Assembly (NCBI GenBank): GCA_938743325.2
Contig: OW568885.1
Location: 124,001 to 188,000 of the forward strand
Direction: 5' to 3'
DNA length: 64,000 nucleotides
DNA from: Pycnococcus provasolii
Lineage: Eukaryota > Chlorophyta > Pseudoscourfieldiophyceae > Pseudoscourfieldiales > Pycnococcaceae
Shown here: positions 15,993-26,276 of the stretch, piece by piece
Layout: every line of letters begins with the position of its first letter
Numbering within the stretch: the first letter of the stretch is position 1
Made by a program: the position numbers and the translations under genes
Notes under the pieces: generated by a model
What the model was told of the DNA's origin: nothing
Seen by the model: only the letters and a program-made list of their open reading frames with translations
The model's database searches: none

Positions 15993-18266
15993 TTACTCAA
16001 ATATACAGCTCAGCTCGGCGACGGCATCCTCGCCAATCGACTCCTTCAGGTGCGACTCCTCAAGACACGTCGAGATCAGGGCCTGCAGCCACTTCTGATC
16101 ATCGCGGATGCCCTTCGACGCCAAGCTCGACAAATACGATCGCGCGTCACGCGTAAGCTCGCTCGCATCGTCCGGTGACATCGTTGCCATGGCGTGCAGC
16201 CCTTTCAGCCGAGCTAACACCACATCGGAAAGTGACGCGCGCGCACGCGAACCAACGCTTTCCAGCACCGCGCTCACCGCCACCTTCCAGTTTCCGGCGA
16301 TGTCATCCGCGCCGGTGGAGGATGTAAACGAAGCACGCGTTGCGGCGCAATCCGTCGCCAGGCGGAGCATTTCGTCCTCATACGATGCCTGCGCATCGTG
16401 GGAGTCAAGGATCTCGCCCAGATGCTCTTCGAGCGAACTTGCGATGTCGAGGTCAAAGCCAGCGGGCGACGTCTGATGGCGCGCCGCAATCTCCATGTGA
16501 CGCGCCACGGGGCCCAACAGCGCCGATGACAACGCATGCGCGCGTCCTTCCTTCGCGCGGCATGCGCCGGCAATACGGCGCTGGAACGCCTCCAGACTTA
16601 AAAGCTGATGTGCGGCCGCCAAGCTGCCGAGCGAAGTCTGTAGGCGATTCAACACGCCTTCATCGCCAAAGGCGTAAGGCGCCTCTCTAACGGCGGCAAG
16701 CACACCGTTGCCAGCGTCGCACGCGTGCGCCGCCTCCACCGCCGCCAGCTCGACATCCATCTCATCGTCCTCGGCAGCGATCGCCGCGTTCGCCTCCGCG
16801 GCTCTTGAGAATACGGCGAGAACATCCGCCGCACCTGACGCGGCTATGTCCAAGCTTGTGGCAAGCTCCACCTCGAGCACATCACTAGCACCGAGGCGTC
16901 GCGCGGCGGCGTTGCCCTGACGCTCAACCGCCGCATGCCCAATGAGCTTCGCGAAGAAGCGACGCAACTTCGACGCTTCTGAGGGCGGTCTTCCCACCTC
17001 AGCCATCAGCTGGAGATGACGCTGCTCCCGATAGTACTGCCCGAGTTCATCGCCAAGCCCCATCGTGCGAGCAACGTGCACGGCGGCGAGAAGTTTGCAA
17101 AGGTCGTCGTCGAGGCATGCCGCCTCGCTCGCCGCCTCGTCCCAGGGACGAGCACGACGCACCGCCGCCATTTCTCCGTCTGCGTCCAGCGCGTTCTCGC
17201 GCCCAAGGCAGGAAGCCATGACTGAATCTCCCGCCGCCAGCGCGGCGTCACGCCGCTTCGCAAGCCACGCGTGCACGGCGTCGACGACGTCCGCCTCCGC
17301 GCGCCGAACGATCATCGCAGCACGCGTCGCCAGCAGCTGCCCGATAGGCTCGCTCGCCTCGAGCGCCCGTGCAAGAGGCGAGCCGGGCACCGGCCCTCTG
17401 CGATTTGCTGTTGACACGAGCTTCGTTGAGGGCCCGTCGACGAGGCAAGCGGGAATGTCGTTGGCAAGAGCGCGAAGCTTCTCCATAGCCAGCGCCGCGT
17501 CATCGTTGCTCTCCGCCGCGCACACGAGCCGAACGGCGCTCGCGCATGCCGCGACACTCTGCCTCGCCTCTACGAGTGCGACCGCTCGCCTGTGCGCGTT
17601 CGCCGCTGTGCGCATCGCGTCCGCCCGAGCCTCCGCAGACTTGCTGAGTGTTTGTGCATGTGCGTCAATGCGTTCCAGGAGCGCCTGCGCATCCTCCGCG
17701 AGCGCCATCGCCGCATCCCTAGCCTCCGCCGCCGCCGTGGCATCCGCCCTACACATCTGTTTCGCCTTTCTCTCCGCCGCCTCCGCCGCCTCCTCCAGCG
17801 CGCGCACGCGAATCGCAAGCACTTCGCGCGGCGGCATCTCACTCAAGTTCAAGTTCGCCGCCATACTACTACTGCTCACCGCCTGAACACGCTTCACACC
17901 ACTTCCGTTATTATCCGCAACACCACTCCCACCCGAACGAGATTGAGAGGAGAGAAAGTGCGACGAGATGATAGAAGGAGGAGCTCCGTGCCCACTCAAG
18001 CCCACTCCGAAGAGACAAGCATGCACGAGAGCTAGAGAAGCCGCCGAAGACGACGACGAGCCACCACCACCACCACCACCACCACCACCAACGACTCCCA
18101 CTGACGCCGCCGATGAGGATGAATGTGAAGATGACGAGGCAAGACGCAGAAACGAACGGCACAGTGCAGAATGCGAGTGCGATTGCGACCCGTGGGACAA
18201 CCCGTGGGACAACCCGTGGGACGACACGGACATGGTATCCAAAGGTGGTGGTGGTGCGCGCGCCAT
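15993..18266 (-). CDS. Sec15-like (exocyst EXOC6) helical protein, tentative
   Basis: A 757-residue frame from an ATG at 18264-18266. The first 130 residues are low-complexity (SHGLSHGLSHG repeats, a Gly run, Ser runs), so translation could instead start at the ATG at 17862-17864 (MAANLNLSEMPP). The rest is almost entirely alpha-helical and Ala-rich. The stretch LGDELGQYYREQRHLQL followed by LRRFFAKLIGHAAVE resembles the conserved mid-region of Sec15 (YY-RQ followed by YFAQIAGYFIVE in family members). If right, it would tether secretory vesicles at the plasma membrane as part of the exocyst. Length and all-helical character fit; I am not certain, because the Ala bias can mimic other tethering-complex subunits. 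A telomere-like tract lies 62 bases upstream. Confidence 0.5.
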   Translation of the reverse strand: MARAPPPPLDTMSVSSHGLSHGLSHGSQSHSHSALCRSFLRLASSSSHSSSSAASVGVVGGGGGGGGGGSSSSSAASLALVHACLFGVGLSGHGAPPSIISSHFLSSQSRSGGSGVADNNGSGVKRVQAVSSSSMAANLNLSEMPPREVLAIRVRALEEAAEAAERKAKQMCRADATAAAEARDAAMALAEDAQALLERIDAHAQTLSKSAEARADAMRTAANAHRRAVALVEARQSVAACASAVRLVCAAESNDDAALAMEKLRALANDIPACLVDGPSTKLVSTANRRGPVPGSPLARALEASEPIGQLLATRAAMIVRRAEADVVDAVHAWLAKRRDAALAAGDSVMASCLGRENALDADGEMAAVRRARPWDEAASEAACLDDDLCKLLAAVHVARTMGLGDELGQYYREQRHLQLMAEVGRPPSEASKLRRFFAKLIGHAAVERQGNAAARRLGASDVLEVELATSLDIAASGAADVLAVFSRAAEANAAIAAEDDEMDVELAAVEAAHACDAGNGVLAAVREAPYAFGDEGVLNRLQTSLGSLAAAHQLLSLEAFQRRIAGACRAKEGRAHALSSALLGPVARHMEIAARHQTSPAGFDLDIASSLEEHLGEILDSHDAQASYEDEMLRLATDCAATRASFTSSTGADDIAGNWKVAVSAVLESVGSRARASLSDVVLARLKGLHAMATMSPDDASELTRDARSYLSSLASKGIRDDQKWLQALISTCLEESHLKESIGEDAVAELSCIFE

Positions 18267-18276
18267 TCTTCTTCGG

Positions 18277-18355
18277 AGAGAGAGAGAGAGAGAGAGAGAG
18301 ATGCGAAGGAGGAAAGGACCCTATCATAACCCTAACCCTAACCCTAACCCTAACC
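18277..18355. repeat. (GA)n microsatellite and telomere-like (CCCTAA)n tract
   Basis: A (GA)n run (18277-18300) followed by four CCCTAA units (18328-18355) directly upstream of the Sec15-like gene. On that gene's coding strand the second tract reads TTAGGG. Confidence 0.9.
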
Positions 18356-18687
18356 TGAAAAGTTAAAACCCTATCGTAAGAAACACAGGTCAGGCATCTT
18401 CGAAGACTCATCTTCACAGTCCAGTTTGGCGCCAGTTCACACATGAGGTTGGCACGGTGGTTTTCCGGCGACAAAGCTTCACTTGTTTCACAAACACTGG
18501 GATTAAGCGCGGGACTAAGCTTAGGAACTCTATTACGTTACTGAATATTCTGGACAAGGCAGTGCAGTGCAAAGTCAATATACCCACATGGATTGCCTCG
18601 TGCTACTCGCGCCGTGCGCCTGCGGAATCTCAGCCGCGTTTGCCTGATGTTGGTGGTGAGAGATGTGAGAGAAGTGAGAGAGTTAGC

Positions 18688-19621
18688 TTAGTTGGGCTTC
18701 TGAGAAGACATTGGCAGCATGCTGGCAGACGAAAAGTGCACCAGAGTGTGCGCCAAATACGCAGCCACCGCGAGCACGCAGAGCTGCAGCAGATAGGAAA
18801 CTATGCCCTGCGTAGTTGGTATGGGGTACGTTGCGATGTTGTGAGCTGGGTGTCCTTTGTTTCGGTGTTTGATTTTGTCTTGGCAAGGATAGGGAAATAT
18901 AAAGAAGAGGAAGAAGACGCACGAGGTAAACAGCCTTATGCGTAAGAGCGAGAACAATTGCGAGCAGTCCAACGAACACCGTCACCTGTCCCACTTTGCG
19001 GTGCACGTATTTGATGGGCGCCCAGTGCTGTTGCGGCAAGCGTGTCAACAGTCCGAGACGTTTGAAGGATACGGCGCCACCAAGCGGCGCGACGATGGCA
19101 AGCACGAATGCGAGCAGTCCGGCGTACGAGTGGTAGGATGTGAAGTGCGGTTTGCCGTGTATGCTTTTGTTGGTGTAGATGGCGTAGAATCCGATGATAG
19201 CGAACAGCACGCCAAGTGACTGCAAGGATGCGTGTTTCCATATGGCGGTTGTCCTTTCCGGTCCTTCTAAACTTCTGAACTTGATCGCAGTGAGCGCCCC
19301 TTCTGCCATGAAGAGCAGATACGCGAGCGCCATGCACGACGGGTGGTACCCGAATCGCGAACCGTCAAGCACACTGAACGCGACGGCCAACGAAGTTCCG
19401 ATGCACAGCAGGTGAAAGATGGACGCGCCGTGCGTTTCTAGTATGGCGGACATGTTCGACGACGAGGATGTGGGAAAGGTCGCGGCCGCCGACGAGATGG
19501 ATCGTGGTGATAATAAAGATGCGAGTTGCAGCGGTCTGTGTAGGGCTGGTGACGAGCGCGAGGTAGACTGGTTGTTTCCAGAAGTGTGATCTGCCGAGAC
19601 AACAGATGACGGGTTGTTCAT
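18688..19621 (-). CDS. Cytochrome b561-family transmembrane protein (CYB561D2-like)
   Basis: Exon 1 is 18932-19621 and exon 2 is 18688-18807. The 124-nt intron 18808-18931 (GT..CAG, weak GTTTAC donor) joins THKA to GIVSYLLQLCVLAV in phase 0, giving 269 residues. It has a Ser-rich leader of about 56 residues, with an alternative start MSAILETHG. Helical spans follow, carrying the b561 pattern: FGYHPSCMALAYLLFMAEGA, a His in WKHASLQSLG, YTNKSIHGKPHFTSYHSYAG, and KYVHRKVGQVTVFVGLLA, with the last span in exon 2. The spaced His residues would hold two hemes. The family moves electrons across membranes, often from ascorbate. The unspliced reading frame would end in a non-membrane tail, so the intron is well supported. 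Confidence 0.8.
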
Positions 19622-19905
19622 GCAAGCAGAGCAAGCAAGAACATCAAGCGCGAAGGGTTACCTGCCCGAAAAGTGCCTGCAAGCGTGTCGAGAATAATGT
19701 CGAGATGAGTAAACCCACCCAGCCACGAACACAACACGCGGTAGGTAGGTACCCAAAGGAAAGGAGTCCACGTTTTACGTCCAAGAAGGGATCCCCACTT
19801 CAAAAGGGAATTCCTCCCTTTGAATTTGGTCCCCTGGTTTTTCCTCCTTGGTTTATCGTAGCTAGGGTTCATTGTCATTTTCTCGTTCCCTAAGTGAATT
19901 TCATT

Positions 19906-20304
19906 ATGGCGAAACTGCTCGGCGACGCGCTCGGCCTGGTGGGCATCAGGCCGCCGTGGCGCATCACAGGACCCGCATCCGCACCCGAGTGGCTGCCCTC
20001 GCAAAGACCGTCCACCGTCTACCGCAAAGTCGCGCCCACAAACACCGCCGCGCAGGCGGTCATCCCACACTCCGAATCCGACAAAATCTACGACATCAAG
20101 TACGCGCACCGCGACGGACGACACATCAAGTCTCACCGACAAACCGAGACGTTCGAAGCCGTGCTGACGGACGTGGTTGGCGACGCCGTCTCGGAGGGAC
20201 CCGTGTGCGCGACGGGAGCTGCGCCGTCCAAGGGGTACTACGGAACGATATTCAAGGGCCGACGCAAGTACATGGACACGAACGACGGAGGGTACACACG
20301 ATAA
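19906..20304 (+). CDS. Small conserved-looking protein, possibly a mitochondrial complex I accessory subunit
   Basis: 132 residues from ATG (MAKLLGDALGLVGIRPPW). There is no membrane segment; notable features are RITGPASAPEW, IYDIKYAHRDGRH and a C-terminal KGYYGTIFKGRRKYM. From memory, plant complex I accessory proteins annotated as ESSS-like start with a similar LG-LGLVG-RPPW-ITGP and contain YDIKYY-RD-R, which is why I suggest that role; it needs a profile search. The gene is intronless, and a TGTAA signal follows about 14 bases after the stop. The frame on the opposite strand is longer but has no codon character. Confidence 0.6.
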   Translation: MAKLLGDALGLVGIRPPWRITGPASAPEWLPSQRPSTVYRKVAPTNTAAQAVIPHSESDKIYDIKYAHRDGRHIKSHRQTETFEAVLTDVVGDAVSEGPVCATGAAPSKGYYGTIFKGRRKYMDTNDGGYTR

Positions 20305-20857
20305 AATGCCTGCAGTGTAACAAATGCAGTAACCCACCTAAAAGGTAGCAGTGCAACAACAACGGAGTGAAACGCGCGCGCACACACACACACACCATAC
20401 ACACCATACACACCATACACACACCCGTAAGGAGACGATGCCATCGTCAGGACTACTCCATTTCGAGAAAGGAATTGCACTGAAAAGATTGTATGGGACC
20501 TGGTGCAAGACCAGGTTTCATGGTGGGTCCCCACTCCTGCGGAGGGTTTCCTACCAGGGTCCCCTAAAACCTGGTGCAAAAACTGATTAGTGCGGACTAA
20601 ATTCACGGTACAAAACTTTGAGTATTTCTACGAAGAAGGACCTGAGTGCCCGTTATTTTGTATTGGGTTTGCTTAAAGGCCGACCTATCGCCCCGTTGTT
20701 CTCGAAGAGGTCCTGATTCCGGGTTTCAGAAGTAGGGCTTAGAGCTTTCGTCCCACGGGGATCCCGGGAGATGGCGATGGACGGCTGACAGGTGCTCGTC
20801 CCCGGGCCCTGCTCGTCCCCGGGTGAGCTGTTTCACTCCCCTGTAGAGGAAGTTGCC
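20305..20857. other. Intergenic region with CA-rich microsatellite
   Basis: A (CA)n/CACCATA repeat at 20379-20431 is followed by unremarkable DNA with some GGTGCAAGACC/CCTGGTGCAA partial repeats. No gene is seen. The last part is the upstream region of the secreted protein. Confidence 0.5.
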
Positions 20858-21442
20858 ATGGCCATGCTTTCATGTCGTGGTGTTTTCGTGGTCTCTTGGT
20901 TACTTGTCCTGCTGCTGATCTGGGTTCCCGCGGCTTCCGCAGTCCCGGCGAAGCTCGTCGACTCGCTCGCGACGCTGGAGTCGTTCGAGTCCAAGGTGCT
21001 CAAGCTCGCTAACGGCAAGAAGATCACAATAGGCGAGTCGCCCGCAGCCCTTAAGGCTCTGCGCGGCTATCGCTCGGACTTGGATGCGCGCGTCGCGCGT
21101 ATGGCTGCGCAGGACAAAGAAAATCGTGCGTCGGAGGAGGTGGTGAGGGCACAAAATGATGCGGTGAACCACGTTAAGAAGGAGAAGATTGTCGGTGACA
21201 GCCACATGGTGGAGTCGGCGCAGCGCACTATGAGCCTTGGACCGAATGGCGCACGGCCTGTTGTGACGGCGCACGGAGTGAAGCAGAAGTACGACCCCAT
21301 CACCAACCCGAAGCAGCTTGGCACGCTTAAGCAGCTCCTTCCGAAGTCGAACGCGAACGACCTGCCGCAGGTGGCGATGTCGAAGGGTGCAAACAACCTC
21401 AGGACTTCTGCGCAGTACGCTGGAATCTTCAAGCACACATAA
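20858..21442 (+). CDS. Secreted hypothetical protein
   Basis: 194 residues from the ATG that precedes a strong signal peptide (MAMLSCRGVFVVSWLLVLLL then IWVPAASAVPA, with a plausible cleavage site after ASA). The frame opens upstream only with a non-ATG codon. The mature part is small, charged and helical (AALKALRGYRSDLDARVARM) with no Cys and no second membrane span. I recognise no domain. Composition and codon use resemble the neighbours, so I take it as a real gene. It could be a lumenal, periplasmic-like or cell-wall protein, or a thylakoid lumen protein; the leader has few basic residues, which favours the secretory route. Confidence 0.65.
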   Translation: MAMLSCRGVFVVSWLLVLLLIWVPAASAVPAKLVDSLATLESFESKVLKLANGKKITIGESPAALKALRGYRSDLDARVARMAAQDKENRASEEVVRAQNDAVNHVKKEKIVGDSHMVESAQRTMSLGPNGARPVVTAHGVKQKYDPITNPKQLGTLKQLLPKSNANDLPQVAMSKGANNLRTSAQYAGIFKHT

Positions 21443-22827
21443 ACGTTCCTTACCAGTTATCATATATATTTTTTTGTTTATATATTTTGTTTCTCAAAAA
21501 TACCAAGCGCCGAGCACCACACATGTTTCCTTAGACTACTTGCGCATGTACTTGTGGTTAAGCCGCTAAGCTCGAGCTGGTAGCTGGTAGCGCAGCACCG
21601 CCATTCTCAGGCGTATCCCGGCATAGATATCTATCTTGTTAAAACCACTTAGCACTAACCCTAGCACTAACCCTAGCACTAACAGAAAACCCTAACCCGA
21701 CCGTCGCTCGCTCCGGTTCTGAGATATTTTCCAGGGCCTTGCTTGAGAAAGGTGCGCTTTCGTTTTCTGCTCCTTTTCGCCTTTGTCGTCTCATAACGCT
21801 CGAGTCGAGACTCGAGAGTCTCTCTCGTCTCGTCGTCGCCCAGCCGCCGCGGGACCCGTGGACTTTTGTTACTTTTCCCCCTACCCTAGGTCGTTTGTCG
21901 CGCTATCGGCCCCGCCTCTCCTCACCACAGCAATCACCAGAGAAATCAGAAAATCAAAACTGGAGAAAGAAATGATCGGAGAATTTGCACGGAAAAATGG
22001 CAAAGCACGACGCAAGGCACGCCATGCTTGCAGCGAAGTGAGCGAACCTTCTTCTCTCTGTCTTTCTGTCTGGCAGACAGACAACGCCGACGACGCCGGG
22101 TCCCAGTCTCAAAGCAACCACCCCAACCAGCCAACGCGAAGAAACACCATACGACCCCAAAGACAAAGAGGCAACCAAGGCCAACACAATATGTTGTTGC
22201 GTTGGGCACACATCGTGAGGCGTTGTTGTAGTGTAGAAATATGAGGCGTTGCCAATAAAAAAATGAGAGGAGAAAAAAGAAATAAAAAGCCATAGAAAAT
22301 CTCCCATGCAGCCATGGGAAACCACACAAACCTCTGACCAAGGAGACAAGTGACAAGTGACAACCCCACACCAAAGCAGGCCGATATATAGACTAAGAAC
22401 TATGGGTGCCATCAGTGGACGGGTCATTGGTGGAGGTGCTCCCTACCCTACCTCCTAGGGCTACGAAGGCGCGAAAGAAGGAAAGAAAAGCACGGAGGGC
22501 CGGGAGGGGGAAGGAAAGCAGGCCTTGTTGTGGGGAGCGGAAGGAAAGCACCTAGCTAGGGGGGAGGGGGGAGGTGCCTTGGGGGGAACTTCTGGAAGGC
22601 TCTCTCCCAGGCCCCGGGGGCTTCTTTTCTGGCTCTGGGGGGGGAAAAACGTCCCTTCTTCTTCTCACTCCGGCCTTGGAATATCAAGGGAGGGCCCACC
22701 AACCAACCAGCCGCCGCGCCTCCCCCCTCCGACAGGGCGTGCCCGGTGGGGCTGCAAAGCAGAGGCTGCAAAGCAGATCATTTCTCACTTTCCACACACA
22801 TTTATATTATAGAAAAGCCAACATATC
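21443..22827. other. Intergenic region upstream of HSP90
   Basis: No gene is seen. It contains a tandem array of CACTAACCCTAG units (about 21652-21697), a variant of the telomere-like tracts. It also contains a purine-rich, G-run-rich block (about 22490-22640) with G-quadruplex potential. The final bases are the HSP90 promoter and 5' UTR. Confidence 0.5.
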
Positions 22828-25388
22828 ATGGGTGACGTCGAGACGTTTGCGTTCCAAGGTATGTCTGCTCTGCTGTCTTTGTGGTGGTTGTGTTTGTGGT
22901 GTTTGTGATTGTCTTTGTGGTGTTTGTGATTGTGTTTGTGAATGTGGTGGTTGTAGTGGTTGTGTGATTGTGGTTGTGAATGTGTTTGTGTTTGTGTTTG
23001 TGAATGTGTTTGTCTTTGTGTGCGATCGATCAGTGTTTGTGAATGTGCTTGATCTCTCTTTTTTAGGGGTACTGTACCCGGTTTTGTTTTGTGTATTGAT
23101 TTTTGTGATTTTTTTGTGTGTTCCTTGTTTTGTTTGTTTTGTTTTGTTTGTTTTGTTTTGTTTGTTTGTCATGATCTTCACAACTTCACATCATAAGAGT
23201 GATGTTGAGAGGGAAAAACAAGAATATATATAGAATCACGTTCGGCACGTTTTTTTCAAAAGCATTCACTAACGTTACCAAACTTTTTTTTTTATCACGT
23301 TCTATTTTAGCGGAGATCAACCAGCTTCTCTCGCTCATCATTAACACCTTCTACTCCAACAAGGAGATCTTCCTTCGTGAGCTTATTTCCAACTGCTCCG
23401 ATGCGCTCGACAAAATCCGCTTCGAGGGACTCACCGACAAGTCCAAGCTCGAGACGCAGCCTGAGCTCTACATCCACATCGTGCCTGACAAGACGAACAA
23501 CACGCTCTCCATCGTCGACTCCGGCATCGGCATGACCAAGGCTGACTTGGTCAACAACCTCGGAACCATCGCACGATCGGGAACCAAGGCGTTCATGGAG
23601 GCTCTCACCGCCGGAGCGGACATCTCCATGATTGGACAGTTCGGCGTCGGTTTCTACTCCGCCTACCTCGTCGCCGAGAAGGTGGTCGTGTACACCAAGC
23701 ACAACGACGACGAGGAGTACTGCTGGGAGTCGCAGGCTGGTGGCTCGTTCACCGTGCGCAAGGACGCCTCGGAGAACCTCGGACGTGGAACGAAGATCGT
23801 GCTCCACCTCAAGGAGGACCAGCTCGAGTACCTCGAGGAGCGCCGCATCAAGGACCTCGTGAAGAAGCACAGCGAGTTCATCTCGTACCCCATCTCGCTC
23901 TGGACCGAGAAGACCACCGAGAAGGAGGTGGAGGATGACGACGAGGAGGAGGACAAGGAGGACGACGAGGAGGGCAAGGTGGAGGAGATTGGCGACGAAG
24001 ACGCCGAGAAGAAGGAGAAGAAGACGAAGAAGGTGAAGGAGGTGTCGCACGAGTGGAGCCTGATGAACAAGCAGAAGCCCGTCTGGATGCGCCCGCCGGA
24101 CGAGATCACGCGCGACGAGTACGCCGCCTTCTACAAGTCGCTCACCAACGACTGGGAGGAGCACCTCGCAGTCAAGCACTTCGCCGTCGAGGGACAGCTC
24201 GAGTTCAAGTCCATCCTGTTCGTGCCGAAGCGCGCGCCGTTCGACCTCTTCGACGGCAAGAAGAAGGCCAACAACATCAAGCTGTACGTGCGCCGCGTGT
24301 TCATCATGGACAACTGCGAGGAGATCATCCCGGAGTTCCTCTCGTTCGTCAAGGGCGTCGTCGACAGCGAGGACCTTCCCCTCAACATCTCGCGCGAGAT
24401 GCTGCAGCAGAACAAGATCCTTAAGGTGATCCGAAAGAACATCGTGAAGAAGTGCATTGAGATGTTCACGGAGATTGCCGAGAACAAGGAGGACTACGCC
24501 AAGTTCTACGAGGCGTTCGCGAAGAACATCAAGCTCGGAGTCCACGAGGACAGCCAGAACCGCGCCAAGCTTGCGGAGCTGCTGCGCTACCACAGCACCA
24601 AGTCCGGCGAGGAGATGACGAGCTTGAAGGACTACGTCACGCGCATGAAGGAGAACCAGAAGGACATCTACTACATCACCGGCGAGACGCGCAAGGCTGT
24701 CGAGAACTCGCCGTTCATCGAGCGCCTGAAGAAGAAGGGCTACGAGGTTCTCTACATGTGCGATCCCATCGACGAGTACGCCGTGCAGCAGCTCAAGGAG
24801 TACGACGGCAAGAAGCTCGTGTGCTGCACGAAGGAGGGCCTCAAGCTCGAGATGTCGGAGGATGAGAAGAAGCAGGCTGAGGAGCAGAAGGCGCAGTTCG
24901 AGTCTCTCTGCCGCCTGATGAAGGACATTCTCGGCGACAAGGTGGAGAAGGTTCTCGTGTCCGACCGCGTCGTCGACTCGCCGTGCGTGCTCGTCACCGG
25001 AGAGTATGGGTGGAGCGCGAACATGGAGAGGATCATGAAGGCGCAGGCGCTGCGCGACAACTCCATGTCCAGCTACATGGCGAGCAAGAAGACGCTCGAG
25101 ATCAACCCGAACAACGGAATCATGGGCGAGCTTCGTCGCCGCGCGGAGGCTGACAAGTCGGACAAGACAGTCAAGGACCTCGTGCTGCTGCTCTTCGAGA
25201 CGAGCCTGCTCGCGTCGGGATTCACGCTCGACGACCCGAACGTCTTTGCCAGCCGCATCCACCGCATGATCCGCCTCGGTCTGTCCATCGACGACGACGT
25301 TGCGGACCTTGGCGACGACGATGTCGATGACCTGCCCCCGCTCGAGGAGGATGATGCCGCGGCGGGAAGCATGGAGGAGGTGGATTAG
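22828..25388 (+). CDS. HSP90: Cytosolic HSP90 chaperone
   Basis: Exon 1 is 22828-22858 ([10 protein letters not shown] plus one base) and exon 2 is 23311-25388. The 452-nt intron (GTATGT donor, TATTTTAG acceptor) splits an Ala codon and is filled with TTTGTG-type repeats. The product is 702 residues, the usual length. Signatures: [54 protein letters not shown], a charged linker at about 215-265, [19 protein letters not shown], and the C-terminal MEEVD that recruits TPR co-chaperones. There is no signal peptide or KDEL, so it is cytosolic. Codon use is strongly biased toward C/G-ending codons, as expected for high expression. The 3' region holds one arm of a 65-bp inverted repeat (25401-25466). 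Confidence 0.97.
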
Positions 25389-25400
25389 AGGTGTTGCCTG

Positions 25401-25466
25401 TTTGCCTCTGAACGTATTGCTTGTTTTTTTGGGATGAAGTAGTAACAAAATCCGCTAAATAATAGG
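25401..25466 (+). repeat. Left arm of a 65-bp inverted repeat (HSP90 3' region)
   Basis: These 66 bases, starting 12 bases after the HSP90 stop codon, are the reverse complement of 28358-28422 with a single one-base gap in a homopolymer. See the matching entry downstream. Confidence 0.92.
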
Positions 25467-26276
25467 CCATAGGTAGTTCCGTAGTAGTAGTGGATGAGCT
25501 CCACTTAGATCCAAAAAAAAAAAACTATCTATAAACCCTGGCCGAAACTTTGTACGCGTGTTCAACACACAGGTACGGACATTTCTGATAGAGCGGAATG
25601 TGAATTTCACTGGCAGATTGTTCACAACCCTGTGAAACGTGAGGCAGTTCCCATGTTCAGACGCCATGGTCGGCCAAGAAAGTCGGGGCAGAGCCAGTTC
25701 CGGCCTTAACCCCCATTCCCCGCATGGATTTCCCAAACCCCGGTTCGCTGGCCTTGCTTCAACGGGGCCCAACGGGAGTGACCGGCCCATACGTTAATAT
25801 GCCCTTGCTCTGGAGGCAACCCGGGCTTAAGGCTTTCGGGAGCCCACCCCCGCGGCCAGCTCTCTGCAGGGAGCCCACCCCTCGCGGCCGGCTCTCTGCA
25901 GGGAGCCCCCGCGGCTCTCGTTAGTAGAGCCGGTTAAGGTACAGCCGGGCTCCCGTTCCAGATGAGAGAGAGGCGACTAGGCGAGATCCCAGAACAGGGT
26001 GGCGGCGGAATAACCTTATTAGCTCGAGCGATTCCGGGAAGGATAACCTTACCCTAGGGGCCTCTTGTGTAACCCTATCCCGCGGGGACCCTTAAGGACA
26101 GTACAGGCTTCCCAACCCTAAGGCCCGCTTCCCTTCCCGCGCCCTTAAGGGGGGGGGCCCCCTTAAGTACCAAAGTTTCGCCCGCTTCGATCTACGGTAT
26201 CGCTCAGCGTCCTTTGCTTTCATTCATCGACGGGTACGTAGTTCTAGGTCGTGCTTATCGTAGTGCCACTTTGAAA
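25467..26276. other. Intergenic region between HSP90 and the surface protein gene
   Basis: No gene is seen. It contains an imperfect tandem repeat of a GC-rich unit built on GGGAGCCC-CGCGGCC-GCTCTCTGCA (about 25838-25915). At 25794-25807 it has a half-site matching the palindromic element near position 450. The rest is GC-rich with no structure I can name. Confidence 0.45.

Noticed and set aside
23307-25448. A 713-codon open frame antisense to HSP90
   Set aside because: It mirrors the strong C/G third-base bias of HSP90 and is a Leu/Val/Arg/His-rich translation with no domain; a shadow.
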